From NCBI GenBank assembly GCA_004210455.1, contig SEFA01000019.1:1-64000 (forward strand): DNA of 64,000 nucleotides. Direction: 5' to 3'. The position numbers were made by a program, and so were the translations under genes. Under the pieces are notes generated by a model. It was not told the origin of the DNA and did no database searches. It saw only the letters and a list, made by a program, of their open reading frames with translations. This stretch comes from Rubrivivax sp. GTDB taxonomy: Bacteria > Pseudomonadota > Gammaproteobacteria > Burkholderiales > Burkholderiaceae_C. Positions 8,231-18,091 of the stretch are shown piece by piece (position 1 is the first letter of the stretch; every line of letters starts with the position of its first letter).

Positions 8231-10204
8231 TCAGTTCAGTGCTTGCAGAAGCATGGGTAAATCGTAGGGTTTGGATATCACCGGAAATCCTTCGCCCGCT
8301 GCGACCTGTGCGACGTCGCTGTGCCCCGTCACAAGCACAGGCTTGATCTTGGGACGCAAGTAGCGAATTTCGCGTGCCAGCTGGACTCCGTTCATGCCCC
8401 GAGGCATGACGATGTCGCTTATCAAGATATCGGGGTCAAATCCGCTGCTCAGGTGTTGCAGAGCCTCCTCCCCGCTGTCCACCGCCTTCACGACAAATCC
8501 GCTGGACTCCAGCAGCTGCTGGGTGGCTTCCCGGACGTCGTGGTTGTCGTCGACCAGCAGGATGACCTTGCCGGCCGTGACGACCGTGTCCCCCTGCAGC
8601 GCGTCCTCCCGCGCAGCGTCTTCCACCTGCCGGGAGGGAATCATCAAGCAGATGGTCGTGCCCTGACCGGGGACGCTGTCCACGCGGATCGCGCCGCCCG
8701 AGGCTTCGATGAAGGCCGCCACCTGCGGCATGCCCAGCCCGCTGCCCTTGCCCTGCGGCTTCGTCGTGAAGAAGGGCTCGAAGATCCTGTCGATCACCTC
8801 GGCGCTCATGCCCTCGCCGTCGTCGCTCACGCGCAGGACGCAGATGGCGCCGAGCCGCGGGTCTTCCCCAGCCTCCGCCGACATCCGGATCACGCCGCCG
8901 GCCGGCATCGCATCTCTCGCGTTGGTCACCAGGTTGGTCAGCGCGATCTCCAGTTCCAGGCCATCCACGGCGACCCGCCCCAGAACCGGTTCGGCGCGCA
9001 GTTCCACCGTGTGCCTGGTGTCAAGCAGTTGCCGGACGTTATCGGCGATGCGTTCGAGTTCGATCCTCGTGTCCAGCGGGCGAGCCACGAGCGCCCGACG
9101 GGCCGACAGCAGGGAGAGCTGGCGCGTCAGCGCTTCCGCCTTGGTGATGCTGCGCTTGATCACGGCGATGTCGGCATCGACCGCGGCGCCGACACGGCGC
9201 TGGAGGATGCTCAAGCGGCCGGTTACCACCTGCAGGATGTTGTTGAGGTCGTGGGCGAGACCCGCGCCCATTTGACCGACCATCCTCAGCTTTTCCGCCT
9301 GGGCGAGCTTTTGCTCCGCGTGCTCCCGTTGATGGACGGCGGCTTGAAGTTCCTCCGTGCGTCGGAGCAGCTTCGTCACTGTGTCCGAGAGCCCGCGCTG
9401 GACGCGTCGGAAATGATGAGCCAGCAAAACCAGCACGACCGAACCCGCGATCAGGCCTTCGACGCGGACCGAGTACCACGCCAAGGTGTATCGCGAACCG
9501 CTGTAGGTGCTCAGCCATACGCCGCCCGCCTCTGCGGTGAGCACGACGACCAGCCAGATGAAGATGGAGCGGCGATGGAGTCCGCGTAGCCCGATGAGGA
9601 CGACGGCCAGGATCGCCAGGACCGCAGCGCTGTAGGAGCCGTAGATGCTGAACAGGCCGAAGGCCTGCCGCCCGTTCCGGTCGACGGTGGCGGCGGCATC
9701 GGTCCATTGGGACGCGAAGCCGGCCAGGACCGCCGCCGCCGTGGCGACCAGGGGCGGCCAGTAGGTGAAGGTCCGGGGCTCCTTGCTCGGTTGCATCGCG
9801 GACAGCGCCGCCCAGATGATGAAACTCGCGAACCCCGCACGCCAGGTGATGAACAGCCAGCTGACCGCGTGCGGTGAGCCGAGCAAGGGCCTGTCGGGAA
9901 GCACGGCCCCGGGAAAAGTCAGCACATGCAGCACCGCCATCAGTCCCGCGTAGAGGTAAGCGGCGGCGATGACCGAATGCGATCGAGGCTGGCTGGGCGA
10001 GGAGATGAGGAGCCAGAACGTGGCCAGGTTGATCATCGCCGCCGCCGCGCCATACATGCCGCTGATGTGGGGCAGCGGGACCAGCGGCTCCGAGGCGTAG
10101 GGAAGCACCGCGGCAATGCCCACCAGCAGCGCCACGGACAGCGTCAGCGCGGCACGGCGCTGCGCGGTGCTCGCGATCTCCTGAACGACCTCCCTGAACG
10201 GCAT
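8231..10204 (-). CDS. Membrane-bound hybrid sensor histidine kinase (MASE-type sensor)
   Basis: 657 residues. The N-terminal 265 hold about seven to eight hydrophobic segments with short loops, resembling a MASE4-type integral sensor. A coiled coil (270-305) follows, then the phosphoacceptor helix MGAGLAHDLNNILQVV (His318). Next come an ATPase domain with TNARDAMPAGG, SDDGEGM and GKGSGLGMPQVAAFI, and a receiver LLVDDNHDVREA with Asp597. The HDLNN type is found in NtrB-like and blue-light-type kinases. ATG 10204 gives a natural N-terminus; an upstream start at 10321 adds arginine-rich sequence. It precedes the KaiC-like gene on the same strand with a 172-base gap. Confidence 0.88.
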   Translation of the reverse strand: MPFREVVQEIASTAQRRAALTLSVALLVGIAAVLPYASEPLVPLPHISGMYGAAAAMINLATFWLLISSPSQPRSHSVIAAAYLYAGLMAVLHVLTFPGAVLPDRPLLGSPHAVSWLFITWRAGFASFIIWAALSAMQPSKEPRTFTYWPPLVATAAAVLAGFASQWTDAAATVDRNGRQAFGLFSIYGSYSAAVLAILAVVLIGLRGLHRRSIFIWLVVVLTAEAGGVWLSTYSGSRYTLAWYSVRVEGLIAGSVVLVLLAHHFRRVQRGLSDTVTKLLRRTEELQAAVHQREHAEQKLAQAEKLRMVGQMGAGLAHDLNNILQVVTGRLSILQRRVGAAVDADIAVIKRSITKAEALTRQLSLLSARRALVARPLDTRIELERIADNVRQLLDTRHTVELRAEPVLGRVAVDGLELEIALTNLVTNARDAMPAGGVIRMSAEAGEDPRLGAICVLRVSDDGEGMSAEVIDRIFEPFFTTKPQGKGSGLGMPQVAAFIEASGGAIRVDSVPGQGTTICLMIPSRQVEDAAREDALQGDTVVTAGKVILLVDDNHDVREATQQLLESSGFVVKAVDSGEEALQHLSSGFDPDILISDIVMPRGMNGVQLAREIRYLRPKIKPVLVTGHSDVAQVAAGEGFPVISKPYDLPMLLQALN

Positions 10205-10512
10205 CCCAGTGCTCCGGCCCTGTATTGACGGCGCGCGATTGTCTCTCGCGCGGCTCAACCCTTGGGCCGTCGACCCGTTTCGTGTCCGACCACTCAGCCA
10301 TTCACCCGGCAGGATGGGCACGCGCTGAAGTAGAAAGCCGCACGGGAGCGCCGCTCACGCCGATACGCGGCGGACGTACGACACTTCTGTAACTTTTCAA
10401 GGCGTCGTGATTGGACATAGGCCGGTCCACTCGCAGGTTTCGGATACTGCTTGCGACTCGCGCCTCCTGGAGTTGTCGCATGGTGTGACGGCTGGAGGCG
10501 CCAACCCCCGCC

Positions 10513-12408
10513 ATGCTTCTTCGAACCAACACCGCTCGTCGCCTGCACAGCGCCGCATTGAGCTGCCCGTCCCGTCACCGATCCGTCACGGTGGTCATCG
10601 CCACGGCTATCGCATTGACCGCGTGCGGTGGCGGATCGTCTGGTGAGGATCCCGAGCCGCCGGCAGGCCCCGGCACGACGGCCACAACCCTCGTGCGTGT
10701 TGCTGCAGAGCCTGCAGGAAGTCAGTGTGCGGCCGGCGGTACACGAGTCCAGTCCGGCCCGGATGCCGATGCCAACGGCCAACTCGCCGACTCGGAAGTG
10801 GTCAACACGCAGTACGTCTGCAACGGATTGAATGGCGGCGCCGGCGCCACCGGGCAGTCCATGCTCGTTCGAGTCCGTGTCGAGGCGGCTGGCGCGAACT
10901 GCGCACAGGGCGGATCGGCCGTCTTGGCGGGGCTGGACGCCAACGGGAACGGCGCGCTGGAGGATGGCGAAGCCGGAAGCATCGCTTACATGTGCAACGG
11001 GGCGAACGGCTCCAACGGCGCAACGGGGCCCACCGGTCCGAGCGGCCCCGCCGGTGCCTCGGGGCTGGACGCCTTGGTCGCGGTCGTCACCGAGTCGGCC
11101 GGCGCCAATTGCGCCTACGGCGGCCAGCGGGTCCAGTCGGGCCAGGATGCCAACCGCAATGGCGTGCTCGACGCGGGCGAGGTGTCCTCAACCTCCTACG
11201 TCTGCAGCGCAGCCCCGGCCGATACCCGTTGGGTCAACGTGACCGGAGCAGCGGTGCAGGCCGAATCGAACACCGGCTATCTGGCGAACTCGAACGCCGC
11301 CGTGGTGGTCACGTTGCCGGCATCGCCCGCCATCGGCGACTGGATCAAGATCACCGGGGTGGGCAGCGGCGGCTGGACGGTCGCGCAGAACGCCGGCCAG
11401 CGCATCTCCACCCTGGGCCTGCCAGGCGGCAACCTGATCGGCTGGACAGCCCAGGCGCCCGTCGGCTCATGGACTGGAACGGCCATGTCGGCCGACGGGG
11501 CGCGGCAGGTCGCGACCTCGGCGTCGGGCGAGCTCTACACCTCCAGCGACACGGGCGCGCAGTGGGCGCTGCGGCTCACGGGGCAGACCTGGTCTGGCGT
11601 GGCCACGTCGTCCGACGGGATGAAGATCCTGGCGGCGACCAACGGCGGCGCCCTTTACCTGTCCACGGACGGCGGCGCCAACTGGTCCAACGACGGCAGC
11701 GCGCGGGCCTGGTCCGCTGTCGCCAGTTCTGCCGACGGCGTGCGCCTTGTTGCGACGACCTACCTCGGTCAGATCTGGACCTCGTCCGACAGCGGCGCCA
11801 ACTGGACGGCGCGCGACAGCAACCGAGCCTGGCGCGCGGTCAGTTCATCCGCCGATGGCCGCGTGCTGGTGGCCGGCACCAATGGCGCGCAGCTGTACGT
11901 GTCGACGGATTACGGGGTGACCTGGACCGCCCGCGCCTCGGCGCAGTTCTGGTGGGCGACTGCGGCCTCCGCAGATGGCAAGAGGCTGTATGCAACGGTC
12001 GACACCGGCGCGATCTGGCGCTCCGATGATTTCGGTGCCACTTGGGAAGCGGTCGCCAGCACCCGAGATTGGCGCGGCATCGCTTCTTCCTCGGACGGGC
12101 GTTACGTTGTGGCCGCGACCAGTGGCGGGGCGCTCTACGAATCGCCGGACGGCGGCCAGACTTGGCGCGCCACGGCCGACGCCGGCGCCTGGACAGCCGT
12201 GGCCAGCAGTGCGAATGGCCTGACTCTATTGGCCGGCAAATCCGGCGCAGCGCTGTATGGGGGCGTACGTCGATCGTCGACCACCCCGGGCGTGACAGGG
12301 TCGCTGTCGGGTGGGCAGTCGGATGCGCTGCAGCTGCAATATGTCGGCGGCGGCGTGTTCATGCCGATCAGCTACGTATCGTCCAACGTGACGTTCGCAG
12401 CACGGTAG
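10513..12408 (+). CDS. Lipoprotein with three DUF7151-type repeats, collagen-like linker and Asp-box propeller
   Basis: 631 residues. The lipobox LTAC (Cys38) is followed by GGGSSGED, so the protein is probably exported and lipidated. Three repeats of about 45-65 residues carry GxxCxxGG, then a calcium-loop-like DANGNGALEDGE (DADANGQLADSE and DANRNGVLDAGE in the others), ending YVCNG; this matches DUF7151 repeats. A short Gly-x-Y run (NGATGPTGPSGPAGASG) joins repeats two and three. The C-terminal half has six Asp-box motifs (SSDTGAQW, STDGGANW, SSDSGANW, STDYGVTW, SDDFGATW, SPDGGQTW), about 39 residues apart, predicting a propeller. Function unknown; surface binding is plausible. Confidence 0.85.
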   Translation: MLLRTNTARRLHSAALSCPSRHRSVTVVIATAIALTACGGGSSGEDPEPPAGPGTTATTLVRVAAEPAGSQCAAGGTRVQSGPDADANGQLADSEVVNTQYVCNGLNGGAGATGQSMLVRVRVEAAGANCAQGGSAVLAGLDANGNGALEDGEAGSIAYMCNGANGSNGATGPTGPSGPAGASGLDALVAVVTESAGANCAYGGQRVQSGQDANRNGVLDAGEVSSTSYVCSAAPADTRWVNVTGAAVQAESNTGYLANSNAAVVVTLPASPAIGDWIKITGVGSGGWTVAQNAGQRISTLGLPGGNLIGWTAQAPVGSWTGTAMSADGARQVATSASGELYTSSDTGAQWALRLTGQTWSGVATSSDGMKILAATNGGALYLSTDGGANWSNDGSARAWSAVASSADGVRLVATTYLGQIWTSSDSGANWTARDSNRAWRAVSSSADGRVLVAGTNGAQLYVSTDYGVTWTARASAQFWWATAASADGKRLYATVDTGAIWRSDDFGATWEAVASTRDWRGIASSSDGRYVVAATSGGALYESPDGGQTWRATADAGAWTAVASSANGLTLLAGKSGAALYGGVRRSSTTPGVTGSLSGGQSDALQLQYVGGGVFMPISYVSSNVTFAAR

Positions 12409-12599
12409 TCGTCGAATTCATTCGGTCGACGAACCCAGTTTCCGCATGCATTGATTCACGCCCTCCTCGTCGCCGACCAACGAGCAAATCGCCCGTTGGG
12501 GTGACGAGAGGTTTTGCAGACCGTCCTTTGGTCAACGCGATGCGAGTGGCATCTCGTCGAGCCTCGACCGTCGCGGCGCGCTTTTTATTGAGGCCGGAA
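12409..12599. other. Intergenic stretch between the lipoprotein and thioredoxin-like genes
   Basis: I see no gene here that I can support. GC content starts to fall in this stretch, with a T-rich run near 12582. An alternative upstream start for the next gene (ATG 12540) lies within it. It may hold the promoter of the thioredoxin-like gene and the left edge of the accessory segment. Confidence 0.4.
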
Positions 12600-13496
12600 A
12601 TGCGATTCGATGTCTATCTATTGATCCGAATGCTGGGGCTTGCGTTCGCCGTGGTCGGGACGGCACATGGTGCCGAAACAGAGGCCGTCCAGGCTTCTAC
12701 GCCGGAGTGCTCCGGGCTTTCCACTTATCGAGAAATTGTTCGCATACCCGAGCGCATATTCAAAGACTGCGTACGCAAGGAATCAGATTCCCTCTTGAAG
12801 GGCGCACTATCCGATATCGCGTATGGCGATGAGCCTGAAGACGTGATCGCAAGCAAGCGAGCTGGAGAAATATTCAATGAGCTTGAACGTCGGGAAGTAA
12901 CGGTTGGATCTGATTGGCGAGCATATTTGCGTATTACATACATCGGGTGGTCGTTCCCCGAACTAAATAAGCTCAGACAATCGGAGTTTGCGAAGCACTG
13001 GTTCGAGGGAAAAAAGCTGCCGCGGGGTGTTGTTCCCTTGCCCATGTCCTCGTCCGTGGTTTCCGGATGGGACGTGGATATGACCGGAAATATGCTTCGC
13101 GAGCGCGAGATTAGCACCGTAGACCGTCCGCTAGTAGTTGTTTTCAGCCCGACCTGCAACCCCTGCAGAAGGGCCGCGCTGGATATTGATAAAGATCCCG
13201 AACTTCGTCAGATATTCTTCTCTTGTTCTCTTTGGGTATCTCCGCTGGATCAGACCTTCAGTATGGACGACTATGGTGAGTGGGACAAAAAGCACCCTCG
13301 ACTACGGGGCGCCATAGTGAAGGACTGGAATCGGCTGGCTTTGCCATTTCCAGTGGTGACACCGACCTTTCACGTATTTGAGCACGGACGAAGCGTGCTT
13401 CATATTGACGGGTGGCCAAGGGAGGGCCGGAAGGATCAGATTGTTGCGTTCGCCCGGGAAAACCAGGCAATGCGCAAATGTATGAGCAAGGTTTAA
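12600..13496 (+). CDS. Secreted thioredoxin-fold protein with CNPC motif
   Basis: 298 residues from the ATG at 12600, with GAGG upstream. The N-terminus (LLIRMLGLAFAVVGTAHGAE) is a Sec signal peptide. The middle (40-165) is charged and unrecognised. The thioredoxin-like part has VVVFSPTCNPCRRAA with Cys186/Cys189, then a plausible cis-Pro region VVTPTFHVFEHGRSV. It may be a periplasmic disulfide reductase or isomerase, but no close family is recognised. Base composition is clearly more AT-rich than its neighbours, with codons such as ATA and AAA unusual here, suggesting recent acquisition. A start at 12540 is possible. Confidence 0.7.
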   Translation: MRFDVYLLIRMLGLAFAVVGTAHGAETEAVQASTPECSGLSTYREIVRIPERIFKDCVRKESDSLLKGALSDIAYGDEPEDVIASKRAGEIFNELERREVTVGSDWRAYLRITYIGWSFPELNKLRQSEFAKHWFEGKKLPRGVVPLPMSSSVVSGWDVDMTGNMLREREISTVDRPLVVVFSPTCNPCRRAALDIDKDPELRQIFFSCSLWVSPLDQTFSMDDYGEWDKKHPRLRGAIVKDWNRLALPFPVVTPTFHVFEHGRSVLHIDGWPREGRKDQIVAFARENQAMRKCMSKV

Positions 13497-13550
13497 CCGC
13501 GGCGGTCTCAAGTCTGACGTGCAACACCTCTACACAAGTAAGGTGTCGGG

Positions 13551-13676
13551 ATGGAAGTACGAGAGAAGTATCGGCAGTTGAGTCCCGATGAGCGGGTGGC
13601 GATCGCGGGGTTGAAGATGCAGGGCTGCGGTGTGCGCGAGATCGAAAGAAGGCTGGGCCGGTCGGCCAGAAACTGA
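13551..13676 (+). pseudogene. Truncated IS30-family transposase, N-terminal fragment
   Basis: An ATG at 13551 opens a 41-codon frame containing YRQLSPDERVAIAGLKMQG and VREIERRLGRSA. This is the helix-turn-helix start of IS30-type transposases, which normally continues into a catalytic DDE domain. Here it ends at a TGA (13674-13676) directly after GRSARN. The catalytic domain is missing, so this is a remnant. A short inverted repeat (ACACCT at 13524-13529, AGGTGT at 13541-13546) precedes it. It marks a past rearrangement next to the OLD nuclease gene. Confidence 0.75.
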
Positions 13677-13722
13677 CCCCGTAACATCGCCATCCCAGCT
13701 TCACGAATTCGGTGAAGGTTCA

Positions 13723-15456
13723 ATGAGCCTCACACACAGAACCTCGGACAGGCCCTTGGGAAAACTGAACTACACACGGCACATCAGGAGACTTCGCTGC
13801 ATCTCGCTGCGAGGCCTTGTCGCGGAGAACGACTCAGCAGACCCACCTGTCTTTGACGCCTCTCGCGATCTGATACTCGGCCCCGTCAATCTCTTCGCCG
13901 GACCCAACGGCTCTGGCAAATCGACCGTCCTTGATGCTGTGCGCAGCCTGTTCGAGCCAGAGCTTCTCGCCAAGCTGAGGCGCGAGAACATCAAGCGCGA
14001 CGTCACGTCGGGTTTTCGCGTCGTGTTCGATAGTCAGTCTGAAGTCCGCGCTGTCTTCGGCCAGACAGGAGACGTGCTGGATCCGTCACGCCAGTCCGAC
14101 TGGTCGTGGCAGCGGACCCTGCTCCTAGTTGAAGTTGTGGACGTCGCTGGCGAACCGTGGTTCCGCGTCCCAGCCATAGGAAGTTTGCCGGTCGTGGGTG
14201 AGATCGAGCCGCACTGGCTGCAAGTTTTCAAGGATGCGCTGGCGCGGTTGGGCGCCCTCGGAAATGCATGGCCCCGCGGTGCGACCGCTGTCCCAGACCC
14301 GGGCAGCTACGTTGAAATCCTTCGCCGCTTCAGTCACCTTCTGCCGCGCAATGCGTCAAGTGGGCCGACCGAGGACTGGATGAAGGATCGTTCCGGGAAG
14401 CTGTCAAAGATCAACGGACGGCTGCATCAGTACCATGGAGATGACCTCACCCAGTCGAGCGCGGTCGATCTGGGATTGATTCCCTCGGGCTGGCATCAGG
14501 TCGTCGATCTGCTCAGCTGGGTGGAGCAATGCGAGGACCATTCAATCTGCACCATCGATGAGCCGGAGCGCCACCTCCACCCCGTGCTTCAGCGCGCGCT
14601 GATCTCTGAGCTGGCCGCACTTCGCCGGCGCAAGAATCTGCAGTTCATCATCGCCACACATTCGCCCACGTTCTTGAACCGGTCGGCCTGGAACCAGACC
14701 GAGCTGGCCATCTTCCACATGATCGGCGGGCGGCCGGTGTTAGAGCCCCGCGTGGAACGAGTGCTCGATCAGCTCGGCTGCCTTGCCAGCGACCTGTGTC
14801 AATCCAACGGCGTGATCTGGGTGGAGGGGCCGTCCGATCGGATCTACCTCAACGCGTTCCTGCGCGCCTGGCGCTCCCAACGGCTCAAATCCAGTGCCGT
14901 GCTGACGGAAAACGTCCACTATTCGTTCTCGTTCTACCAAGGCAGCTGCCTCTCCCACTATTCGGGGACGGCCTGGGGATCGTCGCTTGACGACACGGAT
15001 GGTCCCGACGACGATTCCTCGGTGTCGTCTGCAGAAGAGCAAGAGGACGTTCGAGAGCTCATTGACCTGCTCGCCTTGAACCGCAATGCCGCCATCTGCA
15101 TGGACCAGGACTGCGACTTCACAGTTGATTGCTTCGGCGATCTCGTGCCAGCGACCAAACTGGGTCATAACAAGATGCGAGTCATCGACGAGCTGCGTGG
15201 CGCGGCCAACCCGGTGGTTCACATCACGAGCGGATACACGATCGAAGCCTACGTGAGTCAGCTCATGCCCAAGAAGTTCCTGTCCTACGTCAATGGGCGA
15301 GCGGTGGTCGGCGGAAACAAGGTACAGCAGGCCATTCGCTTCGCGAAGAAGAGCGACGCGGAGATCGCGAGCTGCTTCGCCCAACACTTCGCGCTGGAGT
15401 TGTTCATCAAACGTCTGCACGAGGCCATCGTCCGATGGAATCTGTCGGCTGCCTGA
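13723..15456 (+). CDS. OLD-family ATPase with Toprim nuclease domain
   Basis: 577 residues from the ATG at 13723. ABC/SMC-like ATPase: Walker A GPNGSGKST (60-68), Walker B ICTIDEPE (275-282), H-loop ATHSP (311-315). The Toprim domain follows: Glu in WVEGPSD (367-372), and the Asp-x-Asp pair in CMDQDCDF (461 and 463), which bind the catalytic metals. This is the layout of OLD (overcoming lysogenisation defect) nucleases, many of which act in phage defence. It stands alone, with no helicase partner typical of Gabija-like pairs, immediately after an IS30 remnant. A defence role is inferred from family and context. Convergent with glmS. Confidence 0.85.
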   Translation: MSLTHRTSDRPLGKLNYTRHIRRLRCISLRGLVAENDSADPPVFDASRDLILGPVNLFAGPNGSGKSTVLDAVRSLFEPELLAKLRRENIKRDVTSGFRVVFDSQSEVRAVFGQTGDVLDPSRQSDWSWQRTLLLVEVVDVAGEPWFRVPAIGSLPVVGEIEPHWLQVFKDALARLGALGNAWPRGATAVPDPGSYVEILRRFSHLLPRNASSGPTEDWMKDRSGKLSKINGRLHQYHGDDLTQSSAVDLGLIPSGWHQVVDLLSWVEQCEDHSICTIDEPERHLHPVLQRALISELAALRRRKNLQFIIATHSPTFLNRSAWNQTELAIFHMIGGRPVLEPRVERVLDQLGCLASDLCQSNGVIWVEGPSDRIYLNAFLRAWRSQRLKSSAVLTENVHYSFSFYQGSCLSHYSGTAWGSSLDDTDGPDDDSSVSSAEEQEDVRELIDLLALNRNAAICMDQDCDFTVDCFGDLVPATKLGHNKMRVIDELRGAANPVVHITSGYTIEAYVSQLMPKKFLSYVNGRAVVGGNKVQQAIRFAKKSDAEIASCFAQHFALELFIKRLHEAIVRWNLSAA

Positions 15457-15581
15457 GCAGGCTGATCGGCGCGCTAATGCGCACAAGTCGTGGCGACCGC
15501 ATCGCTCGCACTTCCAACTCGCGGCAGTCCAATTTGCGACTTTATTTGTCGAGAACAGCGAGCACGCTGCCCGCGAACCGC

Positions 15582-17456
<1,875 letters not shown>

Positions 17457-17547
17457 GCTGTGTCTCCCCGGATGTCCGGATGAATTTGCGAATGGCGGAA
17501 TGCTAGGCATCTCAGCGAGAAGGATGCTTTCAACCTTCACTAATCGG

Positions 17548-17591
17548 TGAAAGAATCGGTCACCATATCCACCGTCCGGCTGATTCTTTCA
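17548..17591. promoter_or_regulatory. Inverted repeats between glmS and the Lrp-type gene
   Basis: Perfect 10-bp inverted repeat, TGAAAGAATC at 17548-17557 and GATTCTTTCA at 17582-17591, separated by 24 bases. A further CTTTCA (17528-17533) and the TTCAC/GTGAA pair nearby add related half-sites. Repeated half-sites in a divergent region suit an Lrp/AsnC regulator, which binds as multimers. The right arm ends 14 bases before the regulator start, so autoregulation is likely. Inferred. Confidence 0.5.
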
Positions 17592-17605
17592 TTCAAGCGA
17601 TACCG

Positions 17606-18091
17606 ATGGAATTTTCTCTCACTCTCGACGCCATCGACTTGCGGGTGCTGGACCTGCTCCAGCAGGACGCCTCACTGTCCAACCAGGCATTGGCCGAGCG
17701 CGCCCATGTGTCGCCCGCGACCTGTCTGCGCCGCGTGCGGCGGCTCGTCGAATCCGGCGTCATCGAGAAGCAGGTCGCCATCCTGTCCCCGGAGAAGCTG
17801 GGCGCGGGGCTGTCGGCGTTGGTGGAGATCACGCTCGACCGCCAGGGCGCGGAGCACCTCGATGCGTTCGAGGCCATCGCCGTCGCGGCGCCCGAGGTCC
17901 AGCAATGCTGGCGCGTGGCGCCGGGGCCGGACTTCGTGCTGGTGCTGCAGGTGCCGGATATGCCGGCGTATCACGCGCTGGTGCAGCGGCTGTTCACGCA
18001 GCAGGCCAACGTCCGCAATGTGAAGGCGTTCTTCAGCGTGAAGCGCGCGAAGTTCGAGCCGAGACTGGCGCTGCCTGCGGCGCGGCCTTGA
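17606..18091 (+). CDS. Lrp/AsnC family transcriptional regulator
   Basis: 161 residues, the normal size. The N-terminal helix-turn-helix reads LDAIDLRVLDLLQQDASLSNQALAERAHVS and then PATCLRRVRRLVESGVI. The C-terminal RAM effector domain follows (about 70-150), with LVEITLDRQGAEHL and APGPDFVLVLQVPDM. Such proteins sense amino acids and act as dimers to octamers. The target cannot be read from sequence; divergence from glmS suggests glmS or itself. Convergent with the rlmI-like gene. Confidence 0.9.
   Translation: MEFSLTLDAIDLRVLDLLQQDASLSNQALAERAHVSPATCLRRVRRLVESGVIEKQVAILSPEKLGAGLSALVEITLDRQGAEHLDAFEAIAVAAPEVQQCWRVAPGPDFVLVLQVPDMPAYHALVQRLFTQQANVRNVKAFFSVKRAKFEPRLALPAARP

Noticed and set aside
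10725-13496. Overlapping frames in the lipoprotein region, including an N-terminal extension of the thioredoxin-like gene
   Set aside because: The frames inside 10725-12400 conflict with the regular repeats of the lipoprotein; the extension upstream of 12540 lacks a signal peptide and a ribosome site.
13723-15456. Gabija-, PARIS- or Septu-like multi-gene defence system
   Set aside because: No helicase, DUF4435-type or HNH partner adjoins the OLD gene; only a single-gene OLD system can be supported.
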